Of a DNA stretch of 64,000 nucleotides, positions 46,494 to 56,873 are shown piece by piece. Each line of letters begins with the position of its first letter. The first letter of the stretch is position 1. This stretch comes from Bipolaris cookei. Lineage: Eukaryota; Ascomycota; Dothideomycetes; Pleosporales; Pleosporaceae. The notes under the pieces were generated by a model, which saw only the letters and a list, made by a program, of their open reading frames with translations, had not been told where the DNA came from and did not search any database. The position numbers were made by a program, and so were the translations under genes. The DNA lies in NCBI GenBank assembly GCA_002286855.1, contig NRSV01000011.1, forward strand, positions 62,001 to 126,000. Direction: 5' to 3'.

Positions 46494-47410
46494 GTTGGCG
46501 GCTTCGAGTGTGCAGAGGAAAGAGATTCGAGGAAAGGGGGGGCAGGTCTTATACAATCTGACGTGGGTATCTGAACGGGAAGTTGCAGAGGTTTGACAAA
46601 GTCAGCAACACGAGAGACTGGGTTCACGGGTTGCGCCACTAGTAACGCAGAAGCAGTCATGGGCGGATAGATTTCCGGATACGGCAAGGACAGACATGGT
46701 TGGAACTGAGTAAGTACTTGGCCTGGTAACATGATGCTCTGCTGGTCGTTGCCGTCATGGCATCGCGGATAAGATTAAAGGTGGTGAGGGCTAATTTGCA
46801 TGACACGGCGTCGGACCAGTTGTATGTACAGTGTGGATGAGTAGTACGCGTCCAGTCAAATGCAACGCATGAGCATCAGACGGTGCAACGATGTGGACTT
46901 GTGTACCTAAGTACATATGTACAACATCCAAAAAAGTAGCAAAGAAAGCATTGGTATTGTCAAAAAAAGACTGCTAGATGCAATGTGAGTTACTTGGTTT
47001 TTCTGTAGTTGCCGCAGTTTTTAGTTTCTTTCTTTTTTTTCGATGGGGAGGTGTTTGGAGAGTACTCGCCCACTGCCCAAAATCCTGGCGAGCTGCATCA
47101 AGCTGGCTTTATGTATGGGGCAGGCTGCAGATGCAAGCACCACTGGGAGTGGACATGTCGGCCTCGTGGAGGAGCGGCTGTGTGCCTACGTACATTAGTA
47201 CATGGCGTACCACAGCACCCGCATCACCATGCGACACAATCGTGGGACTAGCATGTAGGGAGATGCAGGTACATGCGAAACGGGCAGAATAAGCCTTGTG
47301 GCCTTTAGGCGTGGTGCTCCGCTGCCCCAGTCTGGGCCGGGAGCTTCATGCATCATCCATGTCTGTCTGGCGGCGGAGACGCTACATAGTCTAGTGTGGG
47401 AGCTTTGGCT

Positions 47411-47459
47411 GGTGTGGGTGTGGGCGTGGGTGTGGGCGTGGGTGTAGGTGTAGGTGTAT
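47411..47459. repeat. GGTGTG-type hexamer repeat
   Basis: About eight imperfect 6-bp units (GGTGTG, GGCGTG, GGTGTA) in tandem. In one frame they read as alternating Gly-Val, which produces a spurious frame. Confidence 0.85.
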
Positions 47460-48117
47460 GTAGTAGTACATACTGGTGTGCCTTAGCAGGCGAGACACAG
47501 CTTGTCCCAGCCCCGCCAGTGTCGTTCCTGTCTTGGTCGAGTCGTCAAAGCACTGCCATGTCACTCACCGCCGGATCGAGAGGGCGCGCTCGCTTAGTCG
47601 CCCGCTTCCGGCTGTCTGCGCGCTGGCCGAACCCTTGCACCCTCGCAGCGCGACAATGAGCCTTCACCACCCCCATTGTCGCCATTGATCAATACAACCA
47701 GAACTATTGCACTCGACTCGACGAACATGATCGCGTCCTGCGCACTCGCCCTGTCCCCCTCCCAAACCCCCTTGACCACGCGTAGCAGCGCAGTAAGCGC
47801 CCCCAGCCCCGACGCGTGAAACTGCGTACACGTGTATCGGGACCCTGCTGCAGGAACCCGCCATCAACCGCATCGCCCTCTGAGCTGTCAAAAGATCAAA
47901 TTCTGCACTGCCAAAACGCGTCTGTTGTCGCAAACCTCGGTCTCTCGACCACCTGGTGCTCGAGTCCACCTGTAAGTTCCCGCCATCTCCTACCCCGGTT
48001 ACCCTCGTGTTCCTAGCACCCCAGCCTCATCGCTCAGCTCGACACGCACCACTCAACCACCTCTTCACCGTCACGGCCATCTTCACGGTGAAAATTTTCA
48101 TCTTCTGCTGTCGTCGC

Positions 48118-48213
48118 ATGGCTTCATCATCTTTGCTATTGTTGCCGGGTCGCCATCCCCGCCATTGTCGGCTTATGCTACTGCTGGCTGCTATTGTACT
48201 TGTCATGTTCTAA
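48118..48213 (+). other. Possible uORF of 31 codons before the SUN-domain gene
   Basis: ATG at 48118, TAA at 48211. Leu-rich peptide (LMLLLAAIVLVMF at its end). A second frame of nine codons (48214..48243) starts directly after its stop. Both would vanish if a 5'-UTR intron from about 47972 to about 48280 exists. Confidence 0.25.
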
Positions 48214-48333
48214 ATGGCCGTCGCGACTACATACTTCGTTTGAACAAACCCAAACTCACGCAAGACTAGTCCCCCAGCTCAGCAACATCAACTGTGCCAT
48301 TCCTCCTGCATCCCGATCCCGTTAGACCATTGA

Positions 48334-48504
48334 ATGCTCAGGACAGATTTTCCGCCGAAATGTCTCAACGTGCTAATGGGGATGCCCCCACACCCTACCG
48401 TCGCTCAGCCCGTGTCAGTACCAGGGCAAGCTCAGTCGCTGAAGAATCTGCTGTCACTACTGCTACCGCCGCCGGTTCAACAAGACGCAACAGAACTACT
48501 TTAA
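48334..48504 (+). other. Possible uORF overlapping the SUN-domain start codon
   Basis: An ATG 26 nt before the main start opens a 56-codon frame ending at TAA 48502-48504, in a different frame and overlapping 145 nt of the main coding sequence. Ribosomes starting here could not simply reinitiate at the main ATG, so leaky scanning would be needed. Confidence 0.35.
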
Positions 48505-50678
48505 CTCAGGTCAAAGCCCGTCGGTCCAATGCTTACGGCGCAAGCGGCCGCGTCGGGAATCCTGATAAACTTACGACTGCTCCAAATACCGGTTTCTCGC
48601 AGGCCTTCAAGACCCAGCTCGACAGATCCGGTGTTCAATCATCAGAGCAAGAGGGAGATGATGTTGACAGCATAGATGAGCTTGGTAGTGAGTCACAGTC
48701 ACACTTCTCACCTCCACTTCCACGTAACAACGCCCCGAATTCCAAAGCCGCCTCCGGTTACTCTTTCATGGACAGCGATGATCTAGGTCCTAGCGAGGAT
48801 GATGTTGCAGCATCTGTCGGCAATACCTCAAAGTCGTTCGGTCTTGCTCATGAAGCCGGCATGCTAACATCCCGAGATCCGTTCGCGGCTTACCCGATAC
48901 GCGATGAGCCTAGAAGCTCACCCTTTGTCAAGCCTGTCTTGACAAGCCGCAAGTCCTTCACCCGTTCCGTAAATGGAATAAGATCAAATGGACCGACCCC
49001 TGTCCAGGCTCCTCAAATGGGTTCGGTTCAAGAAAAGACGCCGACACCAACCAAAAATGTCGTCAAGACACCTATTCAAAGCCAAGCCCAAGCTAGAGCA
49101 AATGCAGAGCAAACAACTGCGCGCGCCAACCCAATCCCGGCTGAACAATCAGTCGATAATTTAGTCGCAGAAGAGCAGGCCAGATTGCAACGTGAGGGTC
49201 CACCACTACCTCAGTCACAGCGCCAGGCAGATCGACGCCGCCCCCATCGAAAGGACCCTGGCGAAGTCAATGCATGGATCGGTCATGTCGAATCATTCGA
49301 AGAGCAGGATGAGCCAATATGGCGTTGGAAAAAATCTCTTACTTGGATGTTCTGGATCCTCTCGGGCTGTCTGTTCGTCGGTTGGGTCGCTTCCACCATG
49401 ATGACCTCCAACCCCACTGACTCAGCACTGGGGACCCCTAGTTTACTCAAGGCCGTGGGCTCCCGCATCGTCTACACATATGAAAGGGTTACTGATGCTA
49501 TTATGCCGGAAGCATATAAGAGAAGCGGGGATGATACCCTCCTGTGGGGCCGGGTTGGTAATATGGACAAGCAAAATGAGAAGCGCTTTCAAAGCATGCG
49601 TGATTCAATCGATGAGCTGAAGAAAGAACTCCCTGGAGTCATGATTGTTCGCCGACACCAAGATGGGTCTGCCGAGATCACCGACAAATTCTGGCGAGCC
49701 TTGACAGCCAAGGCACACTCTGAACCCGAATGGACGAAATTTCTTGAAGACACGAAAGCCAAGCTCGCTATACTCTTCGACAACACAGCCCATAAAGAGC
49801 GCAGCCCCACCGAGAGTTGGCCTCAGGCCGCATCACGTGAAGAATTCATCAAGCTGGTGGAGCAGCGGTACGAGAGCCTTACCGCTCAGGTGAACAAGAG
49901 AATCGAGGAGGCTATCCGAACACAGAGCGTTCAGCTCAAGACGATGATGCAAACAGAAGCCAAGAAAACTATGCTGGACCAGATCCGTCTCAATGCTCTT
50001 GCACAGGCCAATCTTGTCGCCAATTACGAACTACATCTTACAAAACCTAATTACTTTTCACCCGGTCTGGGTGCCATGATTGACCCAGACATGTCTTCTG
50101 TCACTTTCAATAAGAAATCCGGTCGCATTGCCGGACTCGCACGCCGCCTCTCGTGGGTTCCCGATCGCAACCCTCCGATTGCCGCACTCACCAAGTGGGA
50201 GGAACCCGGAGATTGCTGGTGTTCGGCAAGTTCAGACTCTGCATCGCCTGGCCAGGCTCAGCTCGCCGTTCGAGTTCCCCGTCTTGTCATTCCCAAACAA
50301 ATCACCATCGAGCACGTGCCCATGAGCATGATGCCTGCCCGCAAAATCAATAACGCGCCCCGTGACATGGAGCTCTGGGTTCAGACGAACGAACCAATCA
50401 AGCCGTATTACAGCCACCGCGAGGTAAGCTGCCGAAGCGCGCCACCAGAAAGCGCAGGGGGAAAGTGGAAGTGTCTGGGTTCGTTCAAGTACAACATCCA
50501 CGCTTCCAACCACTTGCAGACGTTTGATCTGTCGGGCGAGCCGTCGGAGCCCGTGTCCCGTGTTATACTGCGTGTTACCAGCAACTGGGGTGCTAGCCAT
50601 ACCTGCCTGTACCAGGTGAGACTACACGGAACGGATGCCGAAAACGATTTTGAGTACCCGGTCAACCTAATGGACTAA
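48360..50678 (+). CDS. SUN-domain inner nuclear membrane protein (Sad1-like)
   Basis: A single exon of 772 residues from the ATG at 48360; the frame above opens only through GTG. A disordered Ser/Arg-rich N-terminus (residues 1-320), which would face the nucleoplasm, is followed by one transmembrane helix, LTWMFWILSGCLFVGWVAS, at about 327-346. A mainly helical, coiled-coil-like lumenal stretch follows. The C-terminal SUN domain (about 570-770) contains NYELHLTKPNYFSPGLGAM, then GDCWCSAS, ELWVQTNEP, LGSFKYNIHASNHLQTFDL and a final SNWGASHTCLYQVRLHG. SUN proteins bind KASH partners across the nuclear envelope to form LINC complexes; S. pombe Sad1 links the spindle pole body and telomeres in meiosis. 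The layout fits Sad1 better than the Slp1/SUCO branch. Confidence 0.93.
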   Translation: MSQRANGDAPTPYRRSARVSTRASSVAEESAVTTATAAGSTRRNRTTLTQVKARRSNAYGASGRVGNPDKLTTAPNTGFSQAFKTQLDRSGVQSSEQEGDDVDSIDELGSESQSHFSPPLPRNNAPNSKAASGYSFMDSDDLGPSEDDVAASVGNTSKSFGLAHEAGMLTSRDPFAAYPIRDEPRSSPFVKPVLTSRKSFTRSVNGIRSNGPTPVQAPQMGSVQEKTPTPTKNVVKTPIQSQAQARANAEQTTARANPIPAEQSVDNLVAEEQARLQREGPPLPQSQRQADRRRPHRKDPGEVNAWIGHVESFEEQDEPIWRWKKSLTWMFWILSGCLFVGWVASTMMTSNPTDSALGTPSLLKAVGSRIVYTYERVTDAIMPEAYKRSGDDTLLWGRVGNMDKQNEKRFQSMRDSIDELKKELPGVMIVRRHQDGSAEITDKFWRALTAKAHSEPEWTKFLEDTKAKLAILFDNTAHKERSPTESWPQAASREEFIKLVEQRYESLTAQVNKRIEEAIRTQSVQLKTMMQTEAKKTMLDQIRLNALAQANLVANYELHLTKPNYFSPGLGAMIDPDMSSVTFNKKSGRIAGLARRLSWVPDRNPPIAALTKWEEPGDCWCSASSDSASPGQAQLAVRVPRLVIPKQITIEHVPMSMMPARKINNAPRDMELWVQTNEPIKPYYSHREVSCRSAPPESAGGKWKCLGSFKYNIHASNHLQTFDLSGEPSEPVSRVILRVTSNWGASHTCLYQVRLHGTDAENDFEYPVNLMD

Positions 50679-51018
50679 AGCCTCGCATGCGTATGCGTCT
50701 TTCTTGTTTTAATTTGTTCTTATTTTTGTGTTCTAAATTGGAAGAAGGGGGACAACCCAAAATGGAAAGCAGCGGAGCACCGTGACTGTTTTATTGTTTA
50801 TTGACGGGCATTTTACGATTTGTTTGCTTTTTTCGTGGTTTTCATCCCCTTGTATACCCCAGGATAGTTCTAGAGCATAACGAATTTACGCTTCACTTGA
50901 TGACAAGTAGGTATTAGATTGGATAATATGGCTTCTCCCATGATGTGATTCTTTCTTTTTCTTTGTCATTCTTTTGATGTGTCACGGTATAAGTATGGAC
51001 ACCACAAGGTAAGGGAAT
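50679..51018. other. Convergent intergenic region
   Basis: This T-rich stretch lies between the 3' ends of the SUN-domain gene and the Arc1-like gene. No gene is seen. Confidence 0.5.
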
Positions 51019-52697
51019 CTATCGTACTACGCCACCCTTGAGAGTTGGAATGCTACACAGACCATCCTTGGTCCTCAACTTGGCGACACCCGTCTTCTTG
51101 TCCGCACCCTCGCCGCTCAACTGTGGCACGACACCAACATCAAAGCCCACTTCCAGAGAGTCGGTAGTAGTAAAGCCAGGCTGAATGGTTTCCCAGACCT
51201 TCTTCTTGGGGTTGAGCACCGGCTCCGGCTCGCCCTCCCAACCCTCAAAATAGACTCGGTCACCGGCTTTGCTTTCAGCTGGGGGGTTTACCAACTCGAC
51301 AGGCCCCTTGTGACTATCCTCGCCCTCTCCCACTCTTGGTGATGCGGCAAGGACCATGGCACATGACTTGACGCCACGCATTGTGACGGGCTTGAGGTTG
51401 CACACGGCGACAATCTTGCGGTTCTGCATCTCTTCAAGGGGAATCAGGCCGTTGAGACCAGAGCATACGGTGCGCACAATCTGGCCTTCATACTCGGATG
51501 TGTTGTCTGTACCGGGAGCGTCGCCGCATGCAATGGTAGAAACGTACAATGAGTCGGCATTGGGGTGGGTCTCGGCCTTGAGAATATGGCCTACACGGAG
51601 GTCGATGAGGGCGGGGGAGAGGGGCTTCTCGACGGGTGCACTATGAGTTCTTAGTCAGCACTCAAAGGTAATGAAAGGATTTAACGGAAGCGGACGTACG
51701 CCTTCTGAGGCTTAGGCTGCTTCTCCTTCTTTTCCTTTTTCTTCTTCTCGGTTGGTGCACCCTCAGGAACGCCGCTCGTCGGGTTGCCGGCGACTGCTGA
51801 TGCGACGGCAGATCCAGCTACGTCTGCCTTTGCCTTTGCCTTGTCTGCCTTGCTCTTGCCTCCCTGGCCTCCCTGTGCGTTCTGACCCTGGGTTGCGGTC
51901 AAGGTGGTAGCCATGGCGCCCGAGGCTGCCGCACCTGCTGCCGCAGCCTCCTTCTCCTTCTTTTTGCGCTCCTTCTCAGCCTTTGCATCTACCGGCTTGA
52001 TCTTGAAGACGACATTGTCCGGGTCGATGTTGACCTTGTTGTCCAGTTTAAGGCCAAAGACTGGCGAGTTCTGAATAAAGTCGATGTGGCGGACAATGTG
52101 GTGGTATCCCTGCTCTCCTGTCCTCTCTTCTGCACTCCACTTTGAGACGACAGGTGCGAGCTTCTGGTAGATGGCAATGTCAGCGACGGAGGGCTTTGCG
52201 CCAAGCAGGGTGGTCCGGCTGGAGAGGTGTGTGTTCAGCGATGACAAGCGCTCTGAGGCCTTTGCGGCATCCTCAGAAGGAGAGGCCACGTGAGAGGCAG
52301 TGATGAGCCACTGGCTGAGCTCAGTCTTTTCGGCATCGGTGTAGGTGACAGTGGGAAAAAGGGCCTGGGAAGCCTTGACGGCGTCGGTTTCGTCGGCGGC
52401 GTTGTTGGGCGCGTGCTTTTTGAGGAAGGTAACAACAGTCTCGTCGAGGGTGGCCATGGTTCGTAGTTGAGAAAGTGTTGTGTGGAAAAAGTTCAAGTTG
52501 AGCGCAAGTGGCTGTAGTGGGGTAAAGAAGTCGGCCGCAAAGCTAGTAGAGGGGGCCGTTGCAGGCAAGGAGCGGGGAATTGCCAGGCGTGTCGATAAGA
52601 AGAGGCGCTGGCTGAGTCGTGCTTGTGTTGGCTGAGTTAGTCTGGCGTGAAATTTGCGAAGAAAGGGTGCAATTGAAGGTGAGGCGCGAAGAGGCAT
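51019..52697 (-). CDS. Arc1/EMAP-II-like tRNA-binding cofactor, two possible starts
   Basis: Exons 52697..51700 and 51640..51019 (59-nt intron) encode 539 residues from the first ATG or 459 from the in-frame ATG at 52457. From the second start, MATLDETVVTFLKKHAPN, the protein matches the usual layout: a GST-C-like helical domain (GAKPSVADIAIYQKL), a Lys/Ala-rich linker and a C-terminal EMAPII/tRNA-binding OB fold (LIDLRVGHILKAETHPNADSLYV, then VCNLKPVTMRGVKS and QPGFTTTDSLEVGF). In yeast Arc1 binds tRNA and holds methionyl- and glutamyl-tRNA synthetases. The extra 80 N-terminal residues are rich in Arg, Leu and Ser with no acidic residue in about the first 50, as in a mitochondrial presequence. 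Confidence 0.93.
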
Positions 52698-53200
52698 CGT
52701 TCACGTGAGTCAAATTCATAGTCTGCTGTCACCGCGGGGTGCTGAAGCTCTATCTCGTTCGCCCGGGCCCTTGGATGGCCACCGCCGCCGCACTGCGACA
52801 TGGCCATCTCAATCTTGTTCTTTTCCTTTCTTTTTCCTGTCACCACAGAATAGTAAGACTCGCTCAAGCAGGCCGTTTCTGCTTGCGGGAATGTCGTCAT
52901 ATGCCGGTGCCTGTTGTTCTTGCTCCTCCTCCTCTTCTTCTTTTGCGCCCTGGCGACTACATCCGGGATGACCCCGCCCTCTAGCACTGCGGTGGACATG
53001 ACATGGCATGAGCCGTGGCAAAAAGGCCTGTTGTGGCCTGCACCTCATTCTTGACTCCAAGCACACGTCTGTTGTATACATAGACTGTGGGTGACGCAAC
53101 CGTAGACGCTGTTTGCTGCTTGTCCCTCATCGACCCCACGTCTGGAATCCTCAGCTCACTCCTCCTTCCCTGCAACACCATCTTCAACTCAGCACCAACA
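52698..53200. promoter_or_regulatory. Divergent promoter region, Arc1-like / UCH genes
   Basis: About 500 bp between two divergent start codons. A CTCCTCCTCCTCTTCTTCTT run lies at about 52923-52942. No gene is supported. Confidence 0.45.
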
Positions 53201-54059
53201 TGGCCTCCGAAGCTTCCCCCGATGTGCCCAAGGGCCGGAAGAGATTCATTCCTCTTGGTATGTCATTCCGGCTTGCCACGGCACACGCCTAGTAACATGC
53301 GACAGAGAACAACCCGGACGTCATGACGGCCCTCGTTCACAAGCTCGGCCTGTCGGACAAGCTTGCCTTCCACGACGTCTTCAGTATCGACGACCCCGAA
53401 CTCCTTGCTTTTGTGCCGCGGCCTGCCCATGCCCTCCTCCTCGTGTTTCCCGTGAGCCAGACGTACGAAAAATTCCGCATCCAAGAAGACAAAGACAGGC
53501 CAGAGTATCAGGGTCATGGCCCGGACGAAGAAGTGATTTGGTACAAGCAAACTATCGGCAACGCCTGTGGCCTGATTGGCCTGCTTCATGCCGTCTCGAA
53601 TGGCTCGGCACGCACGCACATTCGTCAGCAGCCCCCTCATTACGTGGAAAGGTTCAAGATTTGCTAACATAGCCTTTAGAAGCTGATTCCAACCTAGCCA
53701 AGCTTGTCCAAAATGCGATACCACTGAAACCCGCCCAGCGAGCTGACCTCCTCTATGACTCCGAGGCTCTCGAGAGTGCGCATCAAAATGCAGCATCGGG
53801 CGGAGATACCGCTGCACCCCAGGCTGACTCTGATGTGGACCTGCACTATGTCTGCTTCATCAAGTCGGACAAAAACCATCTGTGGGAGCTCGATGGCCGT
53901 CGTAAAGGTCCCCTCGACCGTGGCGCGCTAGCTCCCGAGGAGGACCTTCTTAGCGACAAGGCTCTGGGTTTGGGTGTGCGTAGCTTCCTCAAGCGCGAGG
54001 CCGAAGCTGGCGGGGGCGAACTGCGTTTCAGTCTGCTCACGCTCGCCGAATCATTCTAG
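53201..54059 (+). CDS. Ubiquitin C-terminal hydrolase (UCH-L3/Yuh1 type) with apparent one-base frameshift in exon 1
   Basis: Exons 53201..53257, 53306..53623 and 53680..54059 total 755 nt, one short of a whole number of codons. The body is clear peptidase C12: WYKQTIGNACGLIGLLHAVSNG with the oxyanion Gln and catalytic Cys, then VDLHYVCF with catalytic His, and ELDGRRKGP with catalytic Asp. The segment GRKRFIPLENNPDVMT, the expected UCH start region, is encoded across the first splice but is out of frame with the only suitable ATG (53201). The break falls at a run of four Cs at 53217-53220; five would restore a 251-residue protein. No in-frame ATG exists between the preceding stop at 53092 and this region. 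Family members cleave small adducts from the ubiquitin C-terminus. A start at the ATG at 53323 would lose the first strand. Confidence 0.85.
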
Positions 54060-54573
54060 CACGACGTGAAACAATGGAAGATCGTCAGTCTGCCCCAAGG
54101 CCGGGGCAGCCTTACACGTCATTTTCCCATGGTGGCCGCGACGGTTGGTACTATTGTCGACCAACAGTCGTGATAGTGGGGCGATTAAGTATGAGCCGCC
54201 GTAAGCAAAGCCTCCCGCGTGGCCTGGACCGAGTCCTTATTAAGGGGTGAGTGACGTTTTATTACTGTTCAAGTCCAACCAAGTACCTCAAAATCCCGGC
54301 TTGCCATATGCCATTGTCCTTGTAATACGTTCAACGAGATGATCACATGGGAAAGGCCAGGAGTAGCATAGCGGTTTTCCAAGCAAATATGCCACATCGT
54401 GCTTTAACGGAGTTTGTCTGCTGATCATGTAACGGACCGTTGATGTCTTGGCTGTCTGCGCGGTTGATCTTACCCTAATATTAGCGCCGCTATGCTCGGT
54501 ACCACTTCCAGTTAATCATCATCATCTGCTTTGCTTTTTCGTTCAGTCGATCTCAACCCAAGATATCCGCGCG
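54060..54573. other. Intergenic region upstream of the receptor gene
   Basis: About 500 bp separate two plus-strand genes. No repeat or gene is supported. Confidence 0.45.
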
Positions 54574-56704
54574 ATGCAGCGGACGAGGAGCGCGGCCCCT
54601 GCCTCCGACAACCTTCTCACCAGCATCATGTCGGCCTGTGTGCGACTGTGCTGCATCGTTTTTCTTTCATTTTCCTTTGTCGTATCCGCTGTCCCGTTGA
54701 ACGAACATAATGGTACCCAATACACGACACCTAACACTGTCAACGACCGACGAGCTCGATCCATCACGACAGTGGCTCTGGTATTCTCCTCTCTGAGTAT
54801 GACAGCTTCCCTGGTTGCCTTCTTCTGGGTTTGTCGCATGGAAAAACAATTTCGCCACCGGTCAGTGCTATTGTGCCCAAGTGATGCATGCGCTCATCGC
54901 TCTGGTGTAGGCTTCTTATGCTCTTGATTTGCGGTGACCTGATACGAGCATTTTGTTTCGTTGTTGGAGCAATTGTAATGCTGGCTCGGGGGCCTGTGGA
55001 GAGCACGTCGGCATATTGCCAGTCAAGCGGGTTCTTCATAGCGTTTGGGACGGAGATAAGTGGTAAGACGGCATAGCCCAACTATTGAGCATTTCCTCAC
55101 AGGCTCTCTTAGATTTCGCTGTTCTCATGATAGCGATACATACCGCACTTCAGGTCTTTCGGCCCTCCGGTCAAGCGCCTTCAGAAGGTCTACATCCGTA
55201 CAAGTACTATGTTTACGCAGGTGTCTTTTGCGCCCCCACAATGTCAGCAGGCCTAGCTTTCCTCAACACCCAAGGAGCGTATCGCTTGCAGGGCGCGTAC
55301 TGCTTGCTCCCAACCCGCCCGTTCTGGTACCGGCTAGCCTTGGCATGGATTCCGAGGTACTTTATCATATTGATCATCATCAGTCTGGCCATTGCGATTT
55401 ATACATATGTTGGATGGGAGTTTAAGAATTACAACGCAATGAGTCGGAAACTGGGATACACTTTGAACAATGATCTCACTCGAACCAGTATTAATATTCG
55501 CGCGTCTCAAACAAAAGCATCGCTCTTTGGTGACGGTTACGTGCCAAGCGAAGAATTTGCAACCCGTCCCGCAAGTGTTATGACGCAGCAGAAAACGTTG
55601 GGCTTGCACTCACGACGTACTTCGGCCACCTCTCAAAAAGCTGTCACTGTACCAGAGCGTAGATATTCAGCCTCATTGGCCTGTAATGAGCTTTGTGGAG
55701 CACCAGGACCAACATCTATCCTTGCCGCCTCCACCAGCCCCACCACTCCATTCTTCATGCGAAGCACACGACGTTTTCATCGCAAGCACAGCGGCCCGGC
55801 CCGGCTACCGCTAGTCTCGATACCAAGTGGACAGGCTGTCGGACAGCTCGAATATGACGACAGTTTACACCCATGCGTGTCTTCATCGCATACGGACACA
55901 CTCAACGCTAGTACCCCGACGCTACATGCCTTTCCGGGGGCTTCTAGCACACCCGAGCTTGCCCTGTTGGAGCCACCGTCTCCAGGATTTAACCGCATGA
56001 TTCGCCAGCGCGCACGCATCCACCGCCAACTACGCCTTACGTTCATCTATCCGATAGTGTATACATTAATGTGGGTGGCGCCATTTGTATACCACTGCAT
56101 GATGTACAACGACTACTATGCACTGCAACCGGTATGGGAAATACGGTTAGCAAGTTCTTTTTGCATTGTGAGCATGGGCTTTGTCAATTGTCTAGTCTTT
56201 TCGCTGCAGGAGAAGCCGTGGAGAGGGATAGCGACAAGCGACGGCACGCTGCTGGGCAGTTTTTTTGTTTGGAATGGAAGAAACGATAGATGGACTCGCA
56301 GATTGCGTGGCCGATCGCGGTCGGCTGGGGCTGGTGGGGCTCCGCGGGGCGAGGTGGTTCAACGGTCATTATCCGACGGCGGGCTGTGTGGACCCAGGCG
56401 GAGTATAGGATCGAGCGCAGGGTTCTATGGGTACTCGCGGGTTGAGAAGAATTGGGCCAGGGAGAGGCTCGAGTGGGAGAGGGAAGAAAGATATCGGGTG
56501 CTGCGGGAAAAATCTATGAAGGGAGACACGAGTAGTACACGGATGCATTCGGTGTGTGAGAGTAGTTTCTGTGGAGATGGCGAGCATGACTTTGTGCACA
56601 ACAAAAATGACGGAGAGGAAATGACGGATTGGCATACCGAGAAGCGGTATGAGGTTTTGGAAAGTCCCAATATACATGCCAAAGGCAGTGATACGAATCC
56701 TTGA
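54574..56704 (+). CDS. Git3/Gpr1-type G protein-coupled receptor
   Basis: Exons 54574..54860, 54911..55062 and 55113..56704 (two 50-nt introns) encode 676 residues. The second acceptor is at TTAG/ATTTCG (55112), because only it keeps frame and gives EISDFAVLMIAIHTALQVF, a conserved Git3-family helix. Seven hydrophobic segments can be traced. The last two are separated from TM5 (WIPRYFIILIIISLAIAIY) by a Ser/Thr-rich third intracellular loop of about 200 residues. TM6 is LTFIYPIVYTLMWVAPFVY and TM7 includes FCIVSMGFVNCLVF. The Git3 family senses glucose or other nutrients and signals through Gpa2 to cAMP/PKA in yeasts; the ligand here is unknown. An alternative start at Met19 (54628) would leave a classic signal peptide, CVRLCCIVFLSFSFVVSA. 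Confidence 0.9.
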
Positions 56705-56779
56705 TATATTATGCATATAGATACCATCTAGATAACATTTAATCTAATACATCTAACGTGTCTTGTTGGCCTTTCTTCT

Positions 56780-56812
56780 TTCTCTATATCTCTCTCTTTC
56801 TCTCTCTCTCTT

Positions 56813-56849
<37 letters not shown>

Positions 56850-56852
56850 TTC
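56780..56852. repeat. CT-rich microsatellite between convergent genes
   Basis: About 70 bp of (CT)n with interspersed TTTC lie between the 3' ends of the receptor gene and the DcpS-like gene, probably in a 3' UTR. Confidence 0.9.
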
Positions 56853-56873
56853 CCGTACATTGGCTTGTCTTGT

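Larger units (their letters stand above)
46494..48359. promoter_or_regulatory. Divergent region between the epimerase and the SUN-domain gene
   Basis: These 1.87 kb separate two divergent genes. They contain a palindrome-like GTACCTAAGTACATATGTAC at about 46904-46923, a GT/GGTGTG repeat at 47411-47459 and a CT-rich leader before the SUN gene. A strong donor-like GTAAGT at about 47972 could start a 5'-UTR intron. Small upstream frames are listed separately. No protein gene with recognisable domains was found. Confidence 0.5.
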
